Positions 34,940-46,934 of a stretch of 64,000 bases of DNA are shown piece after piece. Made by a program: the position numbers and the translations under genes. The stretch's first letter is position 1. Each line of letters begins with the position of its first letter. The notes beneath the pieces were generated by a model. The model was not told the DNA's origin. It did not search any database and saw only the letters and a program-made list of their open reading frames with translations. The DNA is from Macrostomum hystrix (taxonomy: Eukaryota; Platyhelminthes; Macrostomidae): the NCBI GenBank assembly GCA_950097015.1, contig CATNEN010000038.1, positions 31,210,501 through 31,274,500 on the forward strand. Reading direction: 5' to 3'.

Positions 34940-35345
34940 CTTCTGTGTGCCTGTTCTGCGTTGTGTGAGTTGTGTGCGTTGGCGTTGGCGCTGGGGCGTG
35001 AGGCCTTGCGGGGGGTGGCTGGGGGCGGGTGTACACCGCCGCGCGCTTTCTGGATTTCCGTCAGCGCGATTGGATAAGTGTACACTCATCACCCGGCCCC
35101 TCGTGAGGACTGATTTCTTATCAGCCTTCCGCCCCGGCTTGGTCTGCTATGTGCGTGTGGGGCTGGGGTGGGGGACACTGCTGCATATTCTGGGTGCCTC
35201 CTGCCCTCCTCGGCTGGTCTGTGCTGCTGTGTGTGGTGCCTGCTCAGGGGAGGCGGCGCGATGGGCGCTAAGCGCCTAGTTCGCCGGTCTGGGGGCGTGC
35301 CGCTCCGTCGCTTGTGCGACAAGTGCCCCGGGCCCCCCTGCAAAT
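34940..35345. other. GC-rich patch, possibly SINE-associated
   Basis: This stretch of about 400 bp is strongly GC-rich (for example GGCGTTGGCGCTGGGGCGTG and GCGGGGGGTGGCTGGGGGCG) in otherwise AT-rich DNA. It follows the SINE head by about 100 bp. Frames are open on both strands only because stops are rare at this composition. It may be the body of the SINE, another inserted repeat, or a CpG-rich regulatory region. Confidence 0.35.
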
Positions 35346-37480
35346 AGATAGAGATACGAGGTAGATGCTGACCCAATATTTTGTGTAAATCCCCGACCTT
35401 ACCCTCTAGTACTGTTTGTTAATTTCTTAAAAATGAAAGCTAGCTGATTCTGGCTTGATTTTCTAGCTTTAAATTCAATAAATGTGTTTCTATTGTTTGA
35501 CACCAAGCTTGTTGGAAACGCGTTTATCCATCCGTTCACGATATCAAATATTCCCTTTAGTATAGGCTACCAGGGGCGTAGCCAGGATTTTTTTTGGGGA
35601 CGTCGGTTTTGGTTCTATCCAGCGTATCCAGAATAAAAAAACACTTAATTCATTTCTTTCGAAAAAAATGAATGCGAAAAAATTTGAGACATCAAATTTT
35701 GGGGGTATCGGCCGATACACCGATACACCGATGTGTGGAATTCCCCATTTTTTAGCTGTTTTACTCTCTGTACGTGGATTCTATTTTTAGAATTACTTAA
35801 TTCTAAAGCACTGCTTCTAAATGTGTACTGGATACCATTTACTTGTACACTAAGCTATCCCAAGGCAATCCCGTGGCTAAGCCGTGGACCAACCGGGGAA
35901 TTATCAGTGCAACTTGGAACCAAATAACAAAAAACGTATTTGCTGCTTGTAATTTTCAGGAATCAATTGTAATCCCAAAGCTTTACTGAAATCAACAATT
36001 GAGGATCATCATAATTGATTAGGAATTTTTTTTTACACTTTTTCGAATACGGCCTTTAGGCTATGGTTATGCACTAATACAATAACGTCTAAGTGAAACC
36101 ATTTCGTTCATTTTCTATTGTGGTGGGTGTGGTGGGTGCATGGATGTTTGACGACTTTGAAAAGTTTCTTTGTGAAAATCTAAATTAAACAAGTAAACTA
36201 GCGGGTAAAAGCTTTTTCAGTTGAATTCGAGCAAATCCAGATGTTTTACGCTTTCACTTTCAGCAGTATGTCGTTCCATAAATATTAATTTCGAAAGAAC
36301 ACTAAAATACTCGTAATAGAGAATAGCCATTTTCATAAGCTTCCGAAATGTCTTACTTATTATGATGCCGATGTCGCGGTTGATTCTCATTGACTTATTT
36401 TGATACGATTCGCGTGCTATCGACGGTCGACCTGGGATCATCGACTGAGTTTCGATTAATCCGATTTCAATAAGTTTTCAGCGGAAGTCAATGTTTTCCT
36501 GCTGATGCTAAAGTAACCAGCTAGATCTCTGAAAAAAAGGATTGAGTGGCATAAGTTAACAGAATAACTAACTACCTAGGGCCCACATGACAAATTTTGC
36601 TGTGCCTGAACGGAAAAATGCAAGCCCAAGAAACTGTAGAACACGGGACAACTATTTGTTGCTCATCTTCTGAAACACGAGTCAAGTCGCCACACTCGCC
36701 AGCTCTTCAAACCGTCAATATATTCAATGGTTCTGGCCGTAGGTAGGATTTTTCCCATAAGCGCTAGTGTATTTCAATCACCCCCATGCACGAATTAGCA
36801 CTGCGCCTCAGTGCGGCCATGCCAAGCCTACAAAATTTGTCAGCATGTCACCCGAGTGTGCCTGCATCATCTCCGTCTTCGGTGGTCACCTACCTTTTTG
36901 CACGGAATGTGGCCACTATGGACACCCTGACGCGAATTTCTCAAATTTACTGAACAAGTCTAAATACGAGGCGCAGCTCAACATGACACGTTACCGCCTA
37001 GTCTGTCAACCATCAGCCATCACCCAACGCTGTTAGCATTCAGGCGCTGCTAAAAAGATTTTCAGGTGGGCCGGGGGAGAAATCCCTCTGGCATAAAACG
37101 GGGGGGGCAAAACGCAATTCACTTGTGATTACGGCCATAGACAAAACGACGCTTTTATTATTGCGTGTTGGAACAGACTCCGGTCATTGCGTCCTTGTGG
37201 ACATTACATTACATATATTTGGACATAGACAATTAATTATTAAACGCGACTGACTCTAGAATCTCGAGTCATTGACGAGCCAGTTGACATGAAATAGACC
37301 GTAAATAAAAAGTAATGAATTTTCAGACTTAAGATAGTAAACAGTGCGAATTCTCAAAAAATTATAAATAATAATCCATATTCATTCATAGTCGTAGAAT
37401 TTGACAGCTCTGCTGTGCAAGTGTACTTACTTGTTCCTTATGTTATTTCAGAAGGCTCGATTGACGATGAAAGTTTGTAG
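35346..37480. other. Intergenic region
   Basis: Mostly unique AT-rich DNA. CAGGGGCGTAGCC at 35571 looks like a hAT-type transposon terminus, but no matching right end was found. A perfect 14-bp palindrome, GTATCGGCCGATAC, lies at 35705-35718. An 89-codon plus-strand frame at 36767-37036 shows a cysteine/histidine cluster but no family signature or splice context; I do not call it a gene. Confidence 0.35.
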
Positions 37481-37509
37481 AATCACATTTGTCACGAAGC
37501 AGCCTTATT

Positions 37510-37516
37510 TATAAAA
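37510..37516 (+). promoter_or_regulatory. TATA-like box, copy 1
   Basis: TATAAAA inside the conserved CTTATTTATAAAAAATGGC. It lies about 450-500 bp upstream of the candidate start codons, further than in copies 2-4 because copy 1 has extra sequence between. Confidence 0.35.
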
Positions 37517-38013
37517 AATGGCAAAACCAGAATGCTGTTCTCGTACGAGCGTATTTGTTGCTAAAAATAGCTTTTAGGACAGTATCTGAAAATAGTCCGC
37601 GCGCACACAGAACGCAAAGCGTTTCTCTGGGTGTTTTAAACCCTCCCCTATGTACATCTGTCATCTTATTACAGGTGTTCTATGCTAGCTAAAGCACAAG
37701 AAAACGCACACGCGATGAAAGCGAGAAGGAGAAGACATGCAGTGTAATTCAGCAAGCTGCCAGATTTACTTTTTTATCCGCACTGTAAATTTGTACACAA
37801 CGCATAGAAGTTTCAAGGTAGACTTGACGGAAAAGCCGTGGAAATGCCGCATTTCGGCTCATTATTTAGCCGGACTAGGCAGGACAAAGTTTGTTGAAAG
37901 CAATATAATTCTATCGTAAAATTTATTCTACATGCAAACACGTAATTTAAAAGAAACAATGCCAAACACAACATCGGAGCCGGATCTAGCCTCTGAATTC
38001 AGCGGTCTCTCAC

Positions 38014-38164
38014 ATGAGCAGTGAGCACGAGTCACTTCCGACAGGCACCGGACTTGAGCTTCAAAATTCCGCTTTGTCGACTGGAAACTCGAATTCGTCA
38101 ACGGCGATCAGCTTTGAAATTGGTTCGAGTTCAGCTATTGAAAGTGCCCATAGAAGTATGCCAG
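38014..38164 (+). CDS. Unrecognised tandem gene copy 1, exon 1
   Basis: The exon runs from ATG 38014 to the donor CCAG/GTGCGAGG in phase 1 and joins in frame to exon 2 at 39319, giving 166 residues. Exon 1 encodes a Ser/Thr-rich peptide including GSSSAIESAHRSMP. An upstream ATG at 37959 is the one used by the frame of copies 2-4, but here that frame ends at a TGA (38022-38024) because copy 1 has 7 extra bases. Copy 1 also has a 78-bp (26-codon) stretch absent from the others. No signal peptide or membrane segment is visible. I recognise no family. Confidence 0.5.
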
Positions 38165-38205
38165 GTGCGAGGTTTTTATATAATTGGTCAATAAATAAAT
38201 ATCTG

Positions 38206-38640
38206 ACCGATAAATATCTGACCCATAAATATCTGACCCATTAATATCTGACCCATAAATACCTGACCCATAAATATCTGACCCATAAATATCTGACCCA
38301 TAAATATCTGACCCATAAATATCTGACCCATAAATATCTGACCCATAAATATCTGACCCATAAATATCTGACCCATAAATATCTGACCCATAAATATCGG
38401 ATCAATAAATATCTGATCAACAAATGTCTGACCAATAAATATCTTATCAATAAATGTCTGACCAACAAATGTCTGGTTAGTCTGGACTGATAAATGACTG
38501 ACCAATAAATTTCTGGCCGATAAATGCCTGACCGATAAATATCTGACATATTAATGTCTGATCAATAAATATCTGATCAACAAATGTCTGACTGATAAAT
38601 TTCTGACCAATAAATGTCTGACCAATAAATGTCTCAACCG
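38206..38640 (+). repeat. 15-bp intronic minisatellite (TGACCCATAAATATC)
   Basis: About a dozen nearly perfect units at 38216-38397 are followed by degenerate units of the same kind (TGACCAATAAATGTC). It lies in the intron of copy 1. The homologous introns of copies 2-4 have only a few such units, so it expanded in copy 1 or contracted in the others. Confidence 0.9.
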
Positions 38641-38718
38641 ATTAATTTCAGACTGATATGACTGATTAGTTTCTGAATGATCGTTGTCCGAACGATCGTG
38701 CCTAATCAATGTATGCCA

Positions 38719-39252
38719 GAATGTCTGGACGGATGCATGGATAGATGGAGATGGATGGTTGGATTGATGGATGGATGCATGAATAAATGGATGTATGGAT
38801 GGATGGATGGGTGGATGGATAGGTGGGTGGATGGATGGATGGATGGATGGATGGATGGATGGATGGGTGGATGGATGGGTGGATGGATAGGTGGGTGGAT
38901 GGATGGATGGATGGATGGATGGATGGATGGATGGGTGGATGGATGGATGGATGGATGGATGGATGGATGGATGGATGGATGGATGGATGGATGGATGGAT
39001 GGGTGGATGGATGGGTGGATGGATAGGTGGGTGGATGGATGGATGGATGGATGGATGGATGGATGGATGGGTGGATGGATGGATGGATGGATGGATGGGT
39101 GGATAGATGCATGGGTGGATTGATGGATAGATGGATGCATGGATGGATGGGTGGATGGATGGATGGATGGGTGGATAGATGCATGGGTGGATTGATGGAT
39201 GGATGGATGGATGGACGGTTGGATGGATGGTTGGATTGATGGATGGATAGGT
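38719..39252 (+). repeat. (GGAT)n microsatellite in the copy 1 intron
   Basis: About 530 bp of GGAT repeats with GGGT, GGTT and GCAT interruptions. The interrupted pattern GATGGGTGGATGG recurs at regular multi-unit spacing, indicating secondary duplications. Long frames here ([16 protein letters not shown]) are artefacts of the repeat. Confidence 0.95.
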
Positions 39253-39318
39253 ATTAGGGATGGATTTGAAACAAAGTACTAAAGATCAATCTCTCTTATG
39301 TTCTTGTGTCCATTTCAG

Positions 39319-39668
39319 GACTTACATCGGCTAACTTATTTGGCGCCACTTCCAACAGCGAAGACAGCGGAACAATGTCTCAGTTGTCAACAGAAGATCA
39401 GAACGATAGCCGACAAAGAGTAGAGAATTTCGCCTCTCACACAATTTCATCGTCCACCGCGGCCAGAGGCCATAGAAGGTGTCACTCCATGACTACTGCA
39501 TCAGATTACTCGACTTCCCAAGCAGCTGGGCAGAGACTGCAGGACAGTGGGACTGAGGCTTCATCAAGCCAGGTGCAACTTTGCGGCGCGGAATTGATTT
39601 GGGAAGGCTTAATGCGCTCCGTGTCGAGCTTGTTTGGCAGCTTTGCTAACAATAATCTTCAGCAGTAG
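39319..39668 (+). CDS. Unrecognised tandem gene copy 1, exon 2
   Basis: The exon follows a good acceptor (CTTGTGTCCATTTCAG) and runs to a TAG stop. It adds 115 residues after the split glycine codon. The peptide is Ser/Thr/Gln-rich and hydrophilic for most of its length, then ends in a more hydrophobic, potentially amphipathic segment (LIWEGLMRSVSSLFGSF) before NNNLQQ. One or two cysteines are present and no known domain. The sequence is identical to exon 2 of copies 2 and 3, so the 3' part of copy 1 has been homogenised with them. No AATAAA is seen in the next 450 bp. Confidence 0.6.
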
Positions 39669-40117
39669 CTAGCGCGATGAATCTAACGAAAAAATATTTC
39701 CAAGTGTAAAGATTTTAGGTAATTGCATAACAACTTGACGTTTTAGGCGAACCCCCAGGTCATTACATTCTGTCTCATATTTATCACCCTGCTGTGTGGT
39801 ATCAGCTTTGCTGGTGGTGCTATGAAAGCATAGATTTCAATCTAAATGTCGAATGCCGAACGCTCATCGTTTGGAAGCTTCAAGCGTTTCTCAATTTGTA
39901 TTCTCAACAATGCCGCCGCTTATTTATATTGAACCCCATTTATATTTGCCGGTACTCACTGTAAGACTTGGTTTTTCTGTCCCGTATTACATCCGTTATT
40001 TTCATTGCAAATTGAATTACCGATTATGGATTGTGTACAAAGTACAGAGATTTGATTGAATTTTTTAATAACAAAACAAAACGACTAAAACGACTGAGAG
40101 ATATAAGTACACAACTT
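39669..40117 (+). other. Conserved 3' flank of copy 1
   Basis: About 450 bp, identical or nearly so after each of the four copies. A 68-codon frame in it (39853-40059) is kept in all copies, but since the DNA itself is near-identical this says nothing about coding. It probably contains the 3' untranslated region. Confidence 0.5.
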
Positions 40118-41446
40118 CCAGTCCACTGCCTATAGTCCACTGCCTACAGTCCATTGCCTATTGTCCACTGCCTACAGTCCACTGCCTCCAGTCCACTGCC
40201 TATAGTCCACTGCCTCCAGTCCACTGCCTATTGTCCACTGCCTACAGTCCACTGCCTATTGTCCACTGCCTACAGTCCACTGCCTCCAGTACACTGCCTA
40301 CAGTCCACTGCCTATAGTCCACTGCCTATTGTCCACTGCCTCCAGTCCACTGCCTCCAGTCCACTGCCTATAGTCCACTGCCTTCAGTCCACTGCCTCCA
40401 GTCCACTGCCTATAGTCCACTGCCTCCAGTCCACTGCCTCCAGTCCACTGCCTACAGTCCACTGCCTACAGTCCGCTGCCTCCAGTCCACTGCCTATAGT
40501 CCGCTGCCTCCAGTCCACTGCCTATTGTCCACTGCCTACAGTCCACTGCCTATTGTCCACTGCCTCCAGTCCACTGCCTCCAGTCCACTGCCTCCAGTCC
40601 ACTGCCTATAGTCCGCTGCCTCCAGTCCACTGCCTATAGTCCACTGCCTACAGTCCACTGCCTACAGTCCACTGCCTCCAGTCCACTGCCTACAGTCCAC
40701 TGCCTCCAGTCCACTGCCTCCAGTACACTGCCTCCAGTCCACTGCCTACAGTCCACTGCCTACAGTCCACTGCCTATAGTCCACTGCCTATAGTCCACTG
40801 CCTACAGTCCACTGCCTCCAGTCCACTGCCTATAGTCCACTGCCTCCAGTCCACTGCCTATAGTCCACTGCCTACAGTCCACTGCCTCCAGTCCACTGCC
40901 TATAGTCCACTGCCTCCAGTCCACTGCCTTCAGTCCACTGCCTATAGTCCACTGCCTCCAGTCCACTGCCAATAGTCCACTGCCTACAGTCCACTACCTG
41001 CAGTCCACTGCCTATTGTCCACTGCCTACAGTCCACTGCCTCCAGTACACTGCCTACAGTCCACTGCCTATAGTCCACTGCCTTCAGTCCACTGCCTCCA
41101 GTCCACTGCCTCCAGTCCACTGCCTATAGTCCACTGCCTTCAGTCCACTGCCTCCAGTCCACTGCCTATAGTCCACTGCCTCCAGTTCACTGCCTCCAGT
41201 CCACTGCCTACAGTCCACTGCCTACAGTCCGCTGCCTCCAGTCCACTGCCTATAGTCCGCTGCCTCCAGTCCACTGCCTATTGTCCACTGCCTACAGTCC
41301 ACTGCCTATTGTCCACTGCCTCCAGTCCACTGCCTCCAGTACACTGCCTCCAGTCCACTGCCTATTGTCCACTGCCTACAGTCCACTGCCTATTGTCCAC
41401 TGCCTCCAGTCCACTGCCTATAGTCCACTGCCTCCAGTCCACTGCC
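40118..41446 (+). repeat. 14-bp minisatellite B1 (about 95 copies)
   Basis: The unit is CAGTCCACTGCCT plus one variable base; the common forms start CAG, TAG or TTG. The order of variants forms longer blocks shared with B2-B4. It ends in CTGCCGTAGGGTCAAAATG, as do B2 and B3. Confidence 0.95.
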
Positions 41447-41528
41447 GTAGGGTCAAAATGCCGTAGGGTCAACTGCCCTACACTACATGAGCATGCGGCT
41501 GAATCACATTGTCATGAAGCAGCCTATT

Positions 41529-41535
41529 TATAAAA
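41529..41535 (+). promoter_or_regulatory. TATA-like box, copy 2
   Basis: TATAAAA within CCTATTTATAAAAAATGG, about 255 bp upstream of the exon 1 ATG. The same element at the same distance precedes copies 3 and 4. If it is the core promoter, the leader would be roughly 225 nt. Confidence 0.4.
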
Positions 41536-41788
41536 AATGGCAAATGCAAATGTATTTGTTGCTAGAAATAGCTTTTAGGACAGTATTATCTGAAAATAGT
41601 CCGCGCGCACACACAACGCAAAGCGTTTCTCTGGGTGTTTTCCAAGCCGGAAATGCCGTGGAAATGCCGCATTTCGGCTCATTAATAAGCCGGACTATAA
41701 CTGAGTCCGCACGACAAAGTTTGTTGAAAGCCATATAATTCTATCGTAAAATTTATTCTACATGCAAACACGTAATTTAAAAGAAGCA

Positions 41789-41909
41789 ATGCCAAACACA
41801 ACATCGGAGCCGGATCTAGCCTCTGAATTCAGCGGTCTCTCACATGAGCACGAGTCACTTCCGACAGGTTCGAGTTCAGCTATTGAAAGTGCCCATAGAA
41901 GTATGCCAG
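41789..41909 (+). CDS. Unrecognised tandem gene copy 2, exon 1
   Basis: The exon runs from ATG 41789 (context AAGCAATGCC) to donor CCAG/GTGAGAGG, phase 1. It encodes 40 residues beginning MPNTTSEPDLASEFSGL and joins exon 2 (42525) to give 156 residues. Relative to copy 1 it lacks 7 bp and 78 bp. The 7-bp loss opens the upstream ATG to the main frame; the 78-bp difference removes 26 codons in frame. The ATG at 41846, equivalent to copy 1's start, is here in a different frame and cannot be the start. Function unknown. Confidence 0.55.
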
Positions 41910-41934
41910 GTGAGAGGTTTTTTATATAATTGGT

Positions 41935-42460
41935 CAATAAATAAATATCTGACCCATAAATATCTGATCAATAAATATCTGACCCGTAAATATCTGACCC
42001 ATAAATATCTGATCAATAAATATCTGCATGATCAATAAATATCTAACCAACAAATGTCTGACCAATAAATGTCTGACTGATAAATGACTGACCAATAAAT
42101 TTCTGACCAATAAATGTCTGACCAATAAATGTCTCAACCGATTAATTTCAGACTGATATGACTGATTAGTTTCTGAATGATCGATGTCCGAACGATCGTG
42201 CCTAATCAATGTATGCCTGAATGTCTGGACGGATGGATGGATAGATGGATGGTTGGATTTATGGATGGATGGATGGATGGTTGGATTGATGGATGGATGG
42301 ATGGATGGTTGGATGGACGGTTGGATGGATGGTTGGATTGATGGATAGATGGATGCATGGATGGATGGGTGGATGGATGGGTGGATAGATGGATGGTTGG
42401 ATTGATGGATGGATGGATGGACGGTTGGATGGATGGTTGGATTGATGGATGGATAGGTAT
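41935..42460 (+). repeat. Intronic satellites of copy 2
   Basis: A short, mixed run of TGACC(C/A)ATAAATATC-type units (41935-42160) is followed by an interrupted GGAT/GGTT tract (42228-42460). Both are much shorter than in copy 1. Sequence is nearly the same in copies 3 and 4. Confidence 0.85.
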
Positions 42461-42524
42461 TAGGGATGGATTTGAAACAAAGTACTAAAGATCAATCTCT
42501 CTTATGTTCTTGTGTCCATTTCAG

Positions 42525-42874
42525 GACTTACATCGGCTAACTTATTTGGCGCCACTTCCAACAGCGAAGACAGCGGAACAATGTCTCAGTTGTCAACAGA
42601 AGATCAGAACGATAGCCGACAAAGAGTAGAGAATTTCGCCTCTCACACAATTTCATCGTCCACCGCGGCCAGAGGCCATAGAAGGTGTCACTCCATGACT
42701 ACTGCATCAGATTACTCGACTTCCCAAGCAGCTGGGCAGAGACTGCAGGACAGTGGGACTGAGGCTTCATCAAGCCAGGTGCAACTTTGCGGCGCGGAAT
42801 TGATTTGGGAAGGCTTAATGCGCTCCGTGTCGAGCTTGTTTGGCAGCTTTGCTAACAATAATCTTCAGCAGTAG
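42525..42874 (+). CDS. Unrecognised tandem gene copy 2, exon 2
   Basis: Acceptor and 115-residue coding content identical to copy 1 exon 2, ending in TAG. With exon 1 it encodes a complete 156-residue product. Confidence 0.6.
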
Positions 42875-43323
42875 CTAGCGCGATGAATCTAACGAAAAAA
42901 TATTTCCAAGTGTAAAGATTTTAGGTAATTGCATAACAACTTGACGTTTTAGGCGAACCCCCAGGTCATTACATTCTGTCTCATATTTATCACCCTGCTG
43001 TGTGGTATCAGCTTTGCTGGTGGTGCTATGAAAGCATAGATTTCAATCTAAATGTCGAATGCCGAACGCTCATCGTTTGGAAGCTTCAAGCGTTTCTCAA
43101 TTTGTATTCTCAACAATGCCGCCGCTTATTTATATTGAACCCCATTTATATTTGCCGGTACTCACTGTAAGACTTGGTTTTTCTGTCCCGTATTACATCC
43201 GTTATTTTCATTGCAAATTGAATTACCGATTATGGATTGTGTACAAAGTACAGAGATTTGATTGAATTTTTTAATAACAAAACAAAACGACTAAAACGAC
43301 TGAGAGATATAAGTACACAACTT

Positions 43324-45506
43324 CCAGTCCACTGCCTATAGTCCACTGCCTACAGTCCATTGCCTATTGTCCACTGCCTACAGTCCACTGCCTCCAGTCC
43401 ACTGCCTCCAGTCCACTGCCTATAGTCCACTGCCTACAGTCCACTGCCTACAGTCCACTGCCTCCAGTCCACTGCCTCCAGTCCACTGCCTCCAGTCCAC
43501 TGCCTCCAGTCCACTGCCTCCAGTCCACTGCCTATAGTCCACTGCCTACAGTCCACTGCCTTCAGTCCACTGCCTCCAGTCCACTGCCTATTGTCCACTG
43601 CCTACAGTCCACTGCCTATTGTCCACTGCCTACAGTCCACTGCCTCCAGTACACTGCCTACAGTCCACTGCCTATAGTCCACTGCCTATTGTCCACTGCC
43701 TCCAGTCCACTGCCTCCAGTCCACTGCCTATAGTCCACTGCCTTCAGTCCACTGCCTCCAGTCCACTGCCTATAGTCCACTGCCTCCAGTCCACTGCCTC
43801 CAGTCCACTGCCTACAGTCCACTGCCTACAGTCCGCTGCCTCCAGTCCACTGCCTATAGTCCGCTGCCTCCAGTCCACTGCCTATTGTCCACTGCCTACA
43901 GTCCACTGCCTTTTGTCCACTGCCTCCAGTCCACTGCCTCCAGTCCACTGCCTCCAGTCCACTGCCTATAGTCCGCTGCCTCCAGTCCACTGCCTATAGT
44001 CCACTGCCTACAGTCCACTGCCTACAGTCCACTGCCTCCAGTCCACTGCCTACAGTCCACTGCCTCCAGTACACTGCCTACAGTCCACTGCCTCCAGTCC
44101 ACTGCCTACAGTCCACTGCCTCCAGTCCACTGCCTACAGTCCACTGCCTAAAGTCCACTGCCTCCAGTCCACTGCCTCCAGTCCACTGCCTCCAGTCCAC
44201 TGCCTATAGTCCACTGCCTACAGTCCACTGCCTTCAGTCCACTGCCTCCAGTCCACTGCCTATAGTCCACTGCCTCCAGTCCACTGCCTATTGTCCACTG
44301 CCTACAGTCCACTGCCTATTGTCCACTGCCTACAGTCCACTGCCTCCAGTACACTGCCTACAGTCCACTGCCTATAGTCCACTGCCTATTGTCCACTGCC
44401 TCCAGTCCACTGCCTCCAGTCCACTGCCTATAGTCCACTTCCTTCAGTCCACTGCCTCCAGTCCACTGCCTATAGTCCACTGCCTCCAGTCCACTGCCTC
44501 CAGTCCACTGCCTACAGTCCACTGCCTACAGTCCGCTGCCTCCAGTCCACTGCCTATAGTCCGCTGCCTCCAGTCCACTGCCTATTGTCCACTGCCTACA
44601 GTCCACTGCCTTTTGTCCACTGCCTCCAGTCCACTGCCTCCAGTCCACTGCCTCCAGTCCACTGCCTATAGTCCGCTGCCTCCAGTCCACTGCCTATAGT
44701 CCACTGCCTACAGTCCACTGCCTACAGTCCACTGCCTCCAGTCCACTGCCTACAGTCCACTGCCTCCAGTACACTGCCTACAGTCCACTGCCTCCAGTCC
44801 ACTGCCTCCAGTACACTGCCTCCAGTCCACTGCCTACAGTCCACTGCCTACAGTCCACTGCCTATAGTCCACTGCCTATAGTCCACTGCCTACAGTCCAC
44901 TGCCTCCAGTCCACTGCCTATAGTCCACTGCCTCCAGTCCACTGCCTATAGTCCACTGCCTACAGTCCACTGCCTCCAGTCCACTGCCTATAGTCCACTG
45001 CCTCCAGTCAACTGCCTCCAGTCCACTGCCTACAGTCCACTGCCTCCAGTCCACTGCCTATAGTCCACTGCCTCCAGTCCACTGCCAATAGTCCACTGCC
45101 TACAGTCCACTACCTGCAGTCCACTGCCTATTGTCCACTGCCTACAGTCCACTGCCTCCAGTACACTGCCTACAGTCCACTGCCTATAGTCCACTGCCTT
45201 CAGTCCACTGCCTCCAGTCCACTGCCTCCAGTCCACTGCCTATAGTCCACTGCCTTCAGTCCACTGCCTCCAGTCCACTGCCTATAGTCCACTGCCTCCA
45301 GTTCACTGCCTCCAGTCCACTGCCTACAGTCCACTGCCTACAGTCCGCTGCCTCCAGTCCACTGCCTATAGTCCGCTGCCTCCAGTCCACTGCCTATTGT
45401 CCACTGCCTACAGTCCACTGCCTATTGTCCACTGCCTCCAGTCCACTGCCTCCAGTACACTGCCCCCAGTCCACTGCCTATAGTCCACTGCCTCCAGTCC
45501 ACTGCC
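43324..45506 (+). repeat. 14-bp minisatellite B2 (about 156 copies)
   Basis: It contains a duplicated internal block: the segment around 43600-44060 recurs near 44300-44760, 700 bp (50 units) later. Both blocks carry the rare TTTTGTCCACTGCC variant. Confidence 0.95.
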
Positions 45507-45588
45507 GTAGGGTCAAAATGCCGTAGGGTCAACTGCCCTACACTACATGAGCATGCGGCTGAATCACATTGTCATGAAGCAGCCTATT

Positions 45589-45595
45589 TATAAAA
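45589..45595 (+). promoter_or_regulatory. TATA-like box, copy 3
   Basis: Same element and spacing as copy 2 (260 bp before the ATG). Confidence 0.4.
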
Positions 45596-45848
45596 AATGG
45601 CAAATGCAAATGTATTTGTTGCTAGAAATAGCTTTTAGGACAGTATTATCTGAAAATAGTCCGCGCGCACACACAACGCAAAGCGTTTCTCTGGGTGTTT
45701 TCCAAGCCGGAAATGCCGTGGAAATGCCGCATTTCGGCTCATTAATAAGCCGGACTATAACTGAGTCCGCACGACAAAGTTTGTTGAAAGCCATATAATT
45801 CTATCGTAAAATTTATTCTACATGCAAACACGTAATTTAAAAGAAGCA

Positions 45849-45969
45849 ATGCCAAACACAACATCGGAGCCGGATCTAGCCTCTGAATTCAGCGGTCTCT
45901 CACATGAGCACGAGTCACTTCCGACAGGTTCGAGTTCAGCTATTGAAAGTGCCCATAGAAGTATGCCAG
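45849..45969 (+). CDS. Unrecognised tandem gene copy 3, exon 1
   Basis: Identical to copy 2 exon 1, displaced by exactly 4060 bp. The frame is open and the donor GTGAGAGG is intact. It pairs with exon 2 at 46585. Confidence 0.55.
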
Positions 45970-45994
45970 GTGAGAGGTTTTTTATATAATTGGT

Positions 45995-46520
45995 CAATAA
46001 ATAAATATCTGACCCATAAATATCTGATCAATAAATATCTGACCCGTAAATATCTGACCCATAAATATCTGATCAATAAATATCTGCATGATCAATAAAT
46101 ATCTAACCAACAAATGTCTGACCAATAAATGTCTGACTGATAAATGACTGACCAATAAATTTCTGACCAATAAATGTCTGACCAATAAATGTCTCAACCG
46201 ATTAATTTCAGACTGATATGACTGATTAGTTTCTGAATGATCGATGTCCGAACGATCGTGCCTAATCAATGTATGCCTGAATGTCTGGACGGATGGATGG
46301 ATAGATGGATGGTTGGATTTATGGATGGATGGATGGATGGTTGGATTGATGGATGGATGGATGGATGGTTGGATGGACGGTTGGATGGATGGTTGGATTG
46401 ATGGATAGATGGATGCATGGATGGATGGGTGGATGGATGGGTGGATAGATGGATGGTTGGATTGATGGATGGATGGATGGACGGTTGGATGGATGGTTGG
46501 ATTGATGGATGGATAGGTAT
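45995..46520 (+). repeat. Intronic satellites of copy 3
   Basis: Same content and length as in copy 2. Confidence 0.85.
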
Positions 46521-46584
46521 TAGGGATGGATTTGAAACAAAGTACTAAAGATCAATCTCTCTTATGTTCTTGTGTCCATTTCAG

Positions 46585-46934
46585 GACTTACATCGGCTAA
46601 CTTATTTGGCGCCACTTCCAACAGCGAAGACAGCGGAACAATGTCTCAGTTGTCAACAGAAGATCAGAACGATAGCCGACAAAGAGTAGAGAATTTCGCC
46701 TCTCACACAATTTCATCGTCCACCGCGGCCAGAGGCCATAGAAGGTGTCACTCCATGACTACTGCATCAGATTACTCGACTTCCCAAGCAGCTGGGCAGA
46801 GACTGCAGGACAGTGGGACTGAGGCTTCATCAAGCCAGGTGCAACTTTGCGGCGCGGAATTGATTTGGGAAGGCTTAATGCGCTCCGTGTCGAGCTTGTT
46901 TGGCAGCTTTGCTAACAATAATCTTCAGCAGTAG
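46585..46934 (+). CDS. Unrecognised tandem gene copy 3, exon 2
   Basis: Identical in coding content to copies 1 and 2. With exon 1 it gives an intact 156-residue product. Confidence 0.6.

Noticed and set aside
35571-35650. hAT-type transposon starting CAGGGGCGTAGCC
   Set aside because: No matching inverted terminus or 8-bp duplication found nearby; kept only as a note in the intergenic entry.
38677-39239. Frames of WMDG and SIHP repeats
   Set aside because: Direct translation of a (GGAT)n microsatellite inside an intron.
39853-40059. Second small protein after exon 2 in each tandem copy (68 codons)
   Set aside because: Identical only because the whole 3' flank is duplicated; no start context, domain or splice evidence.
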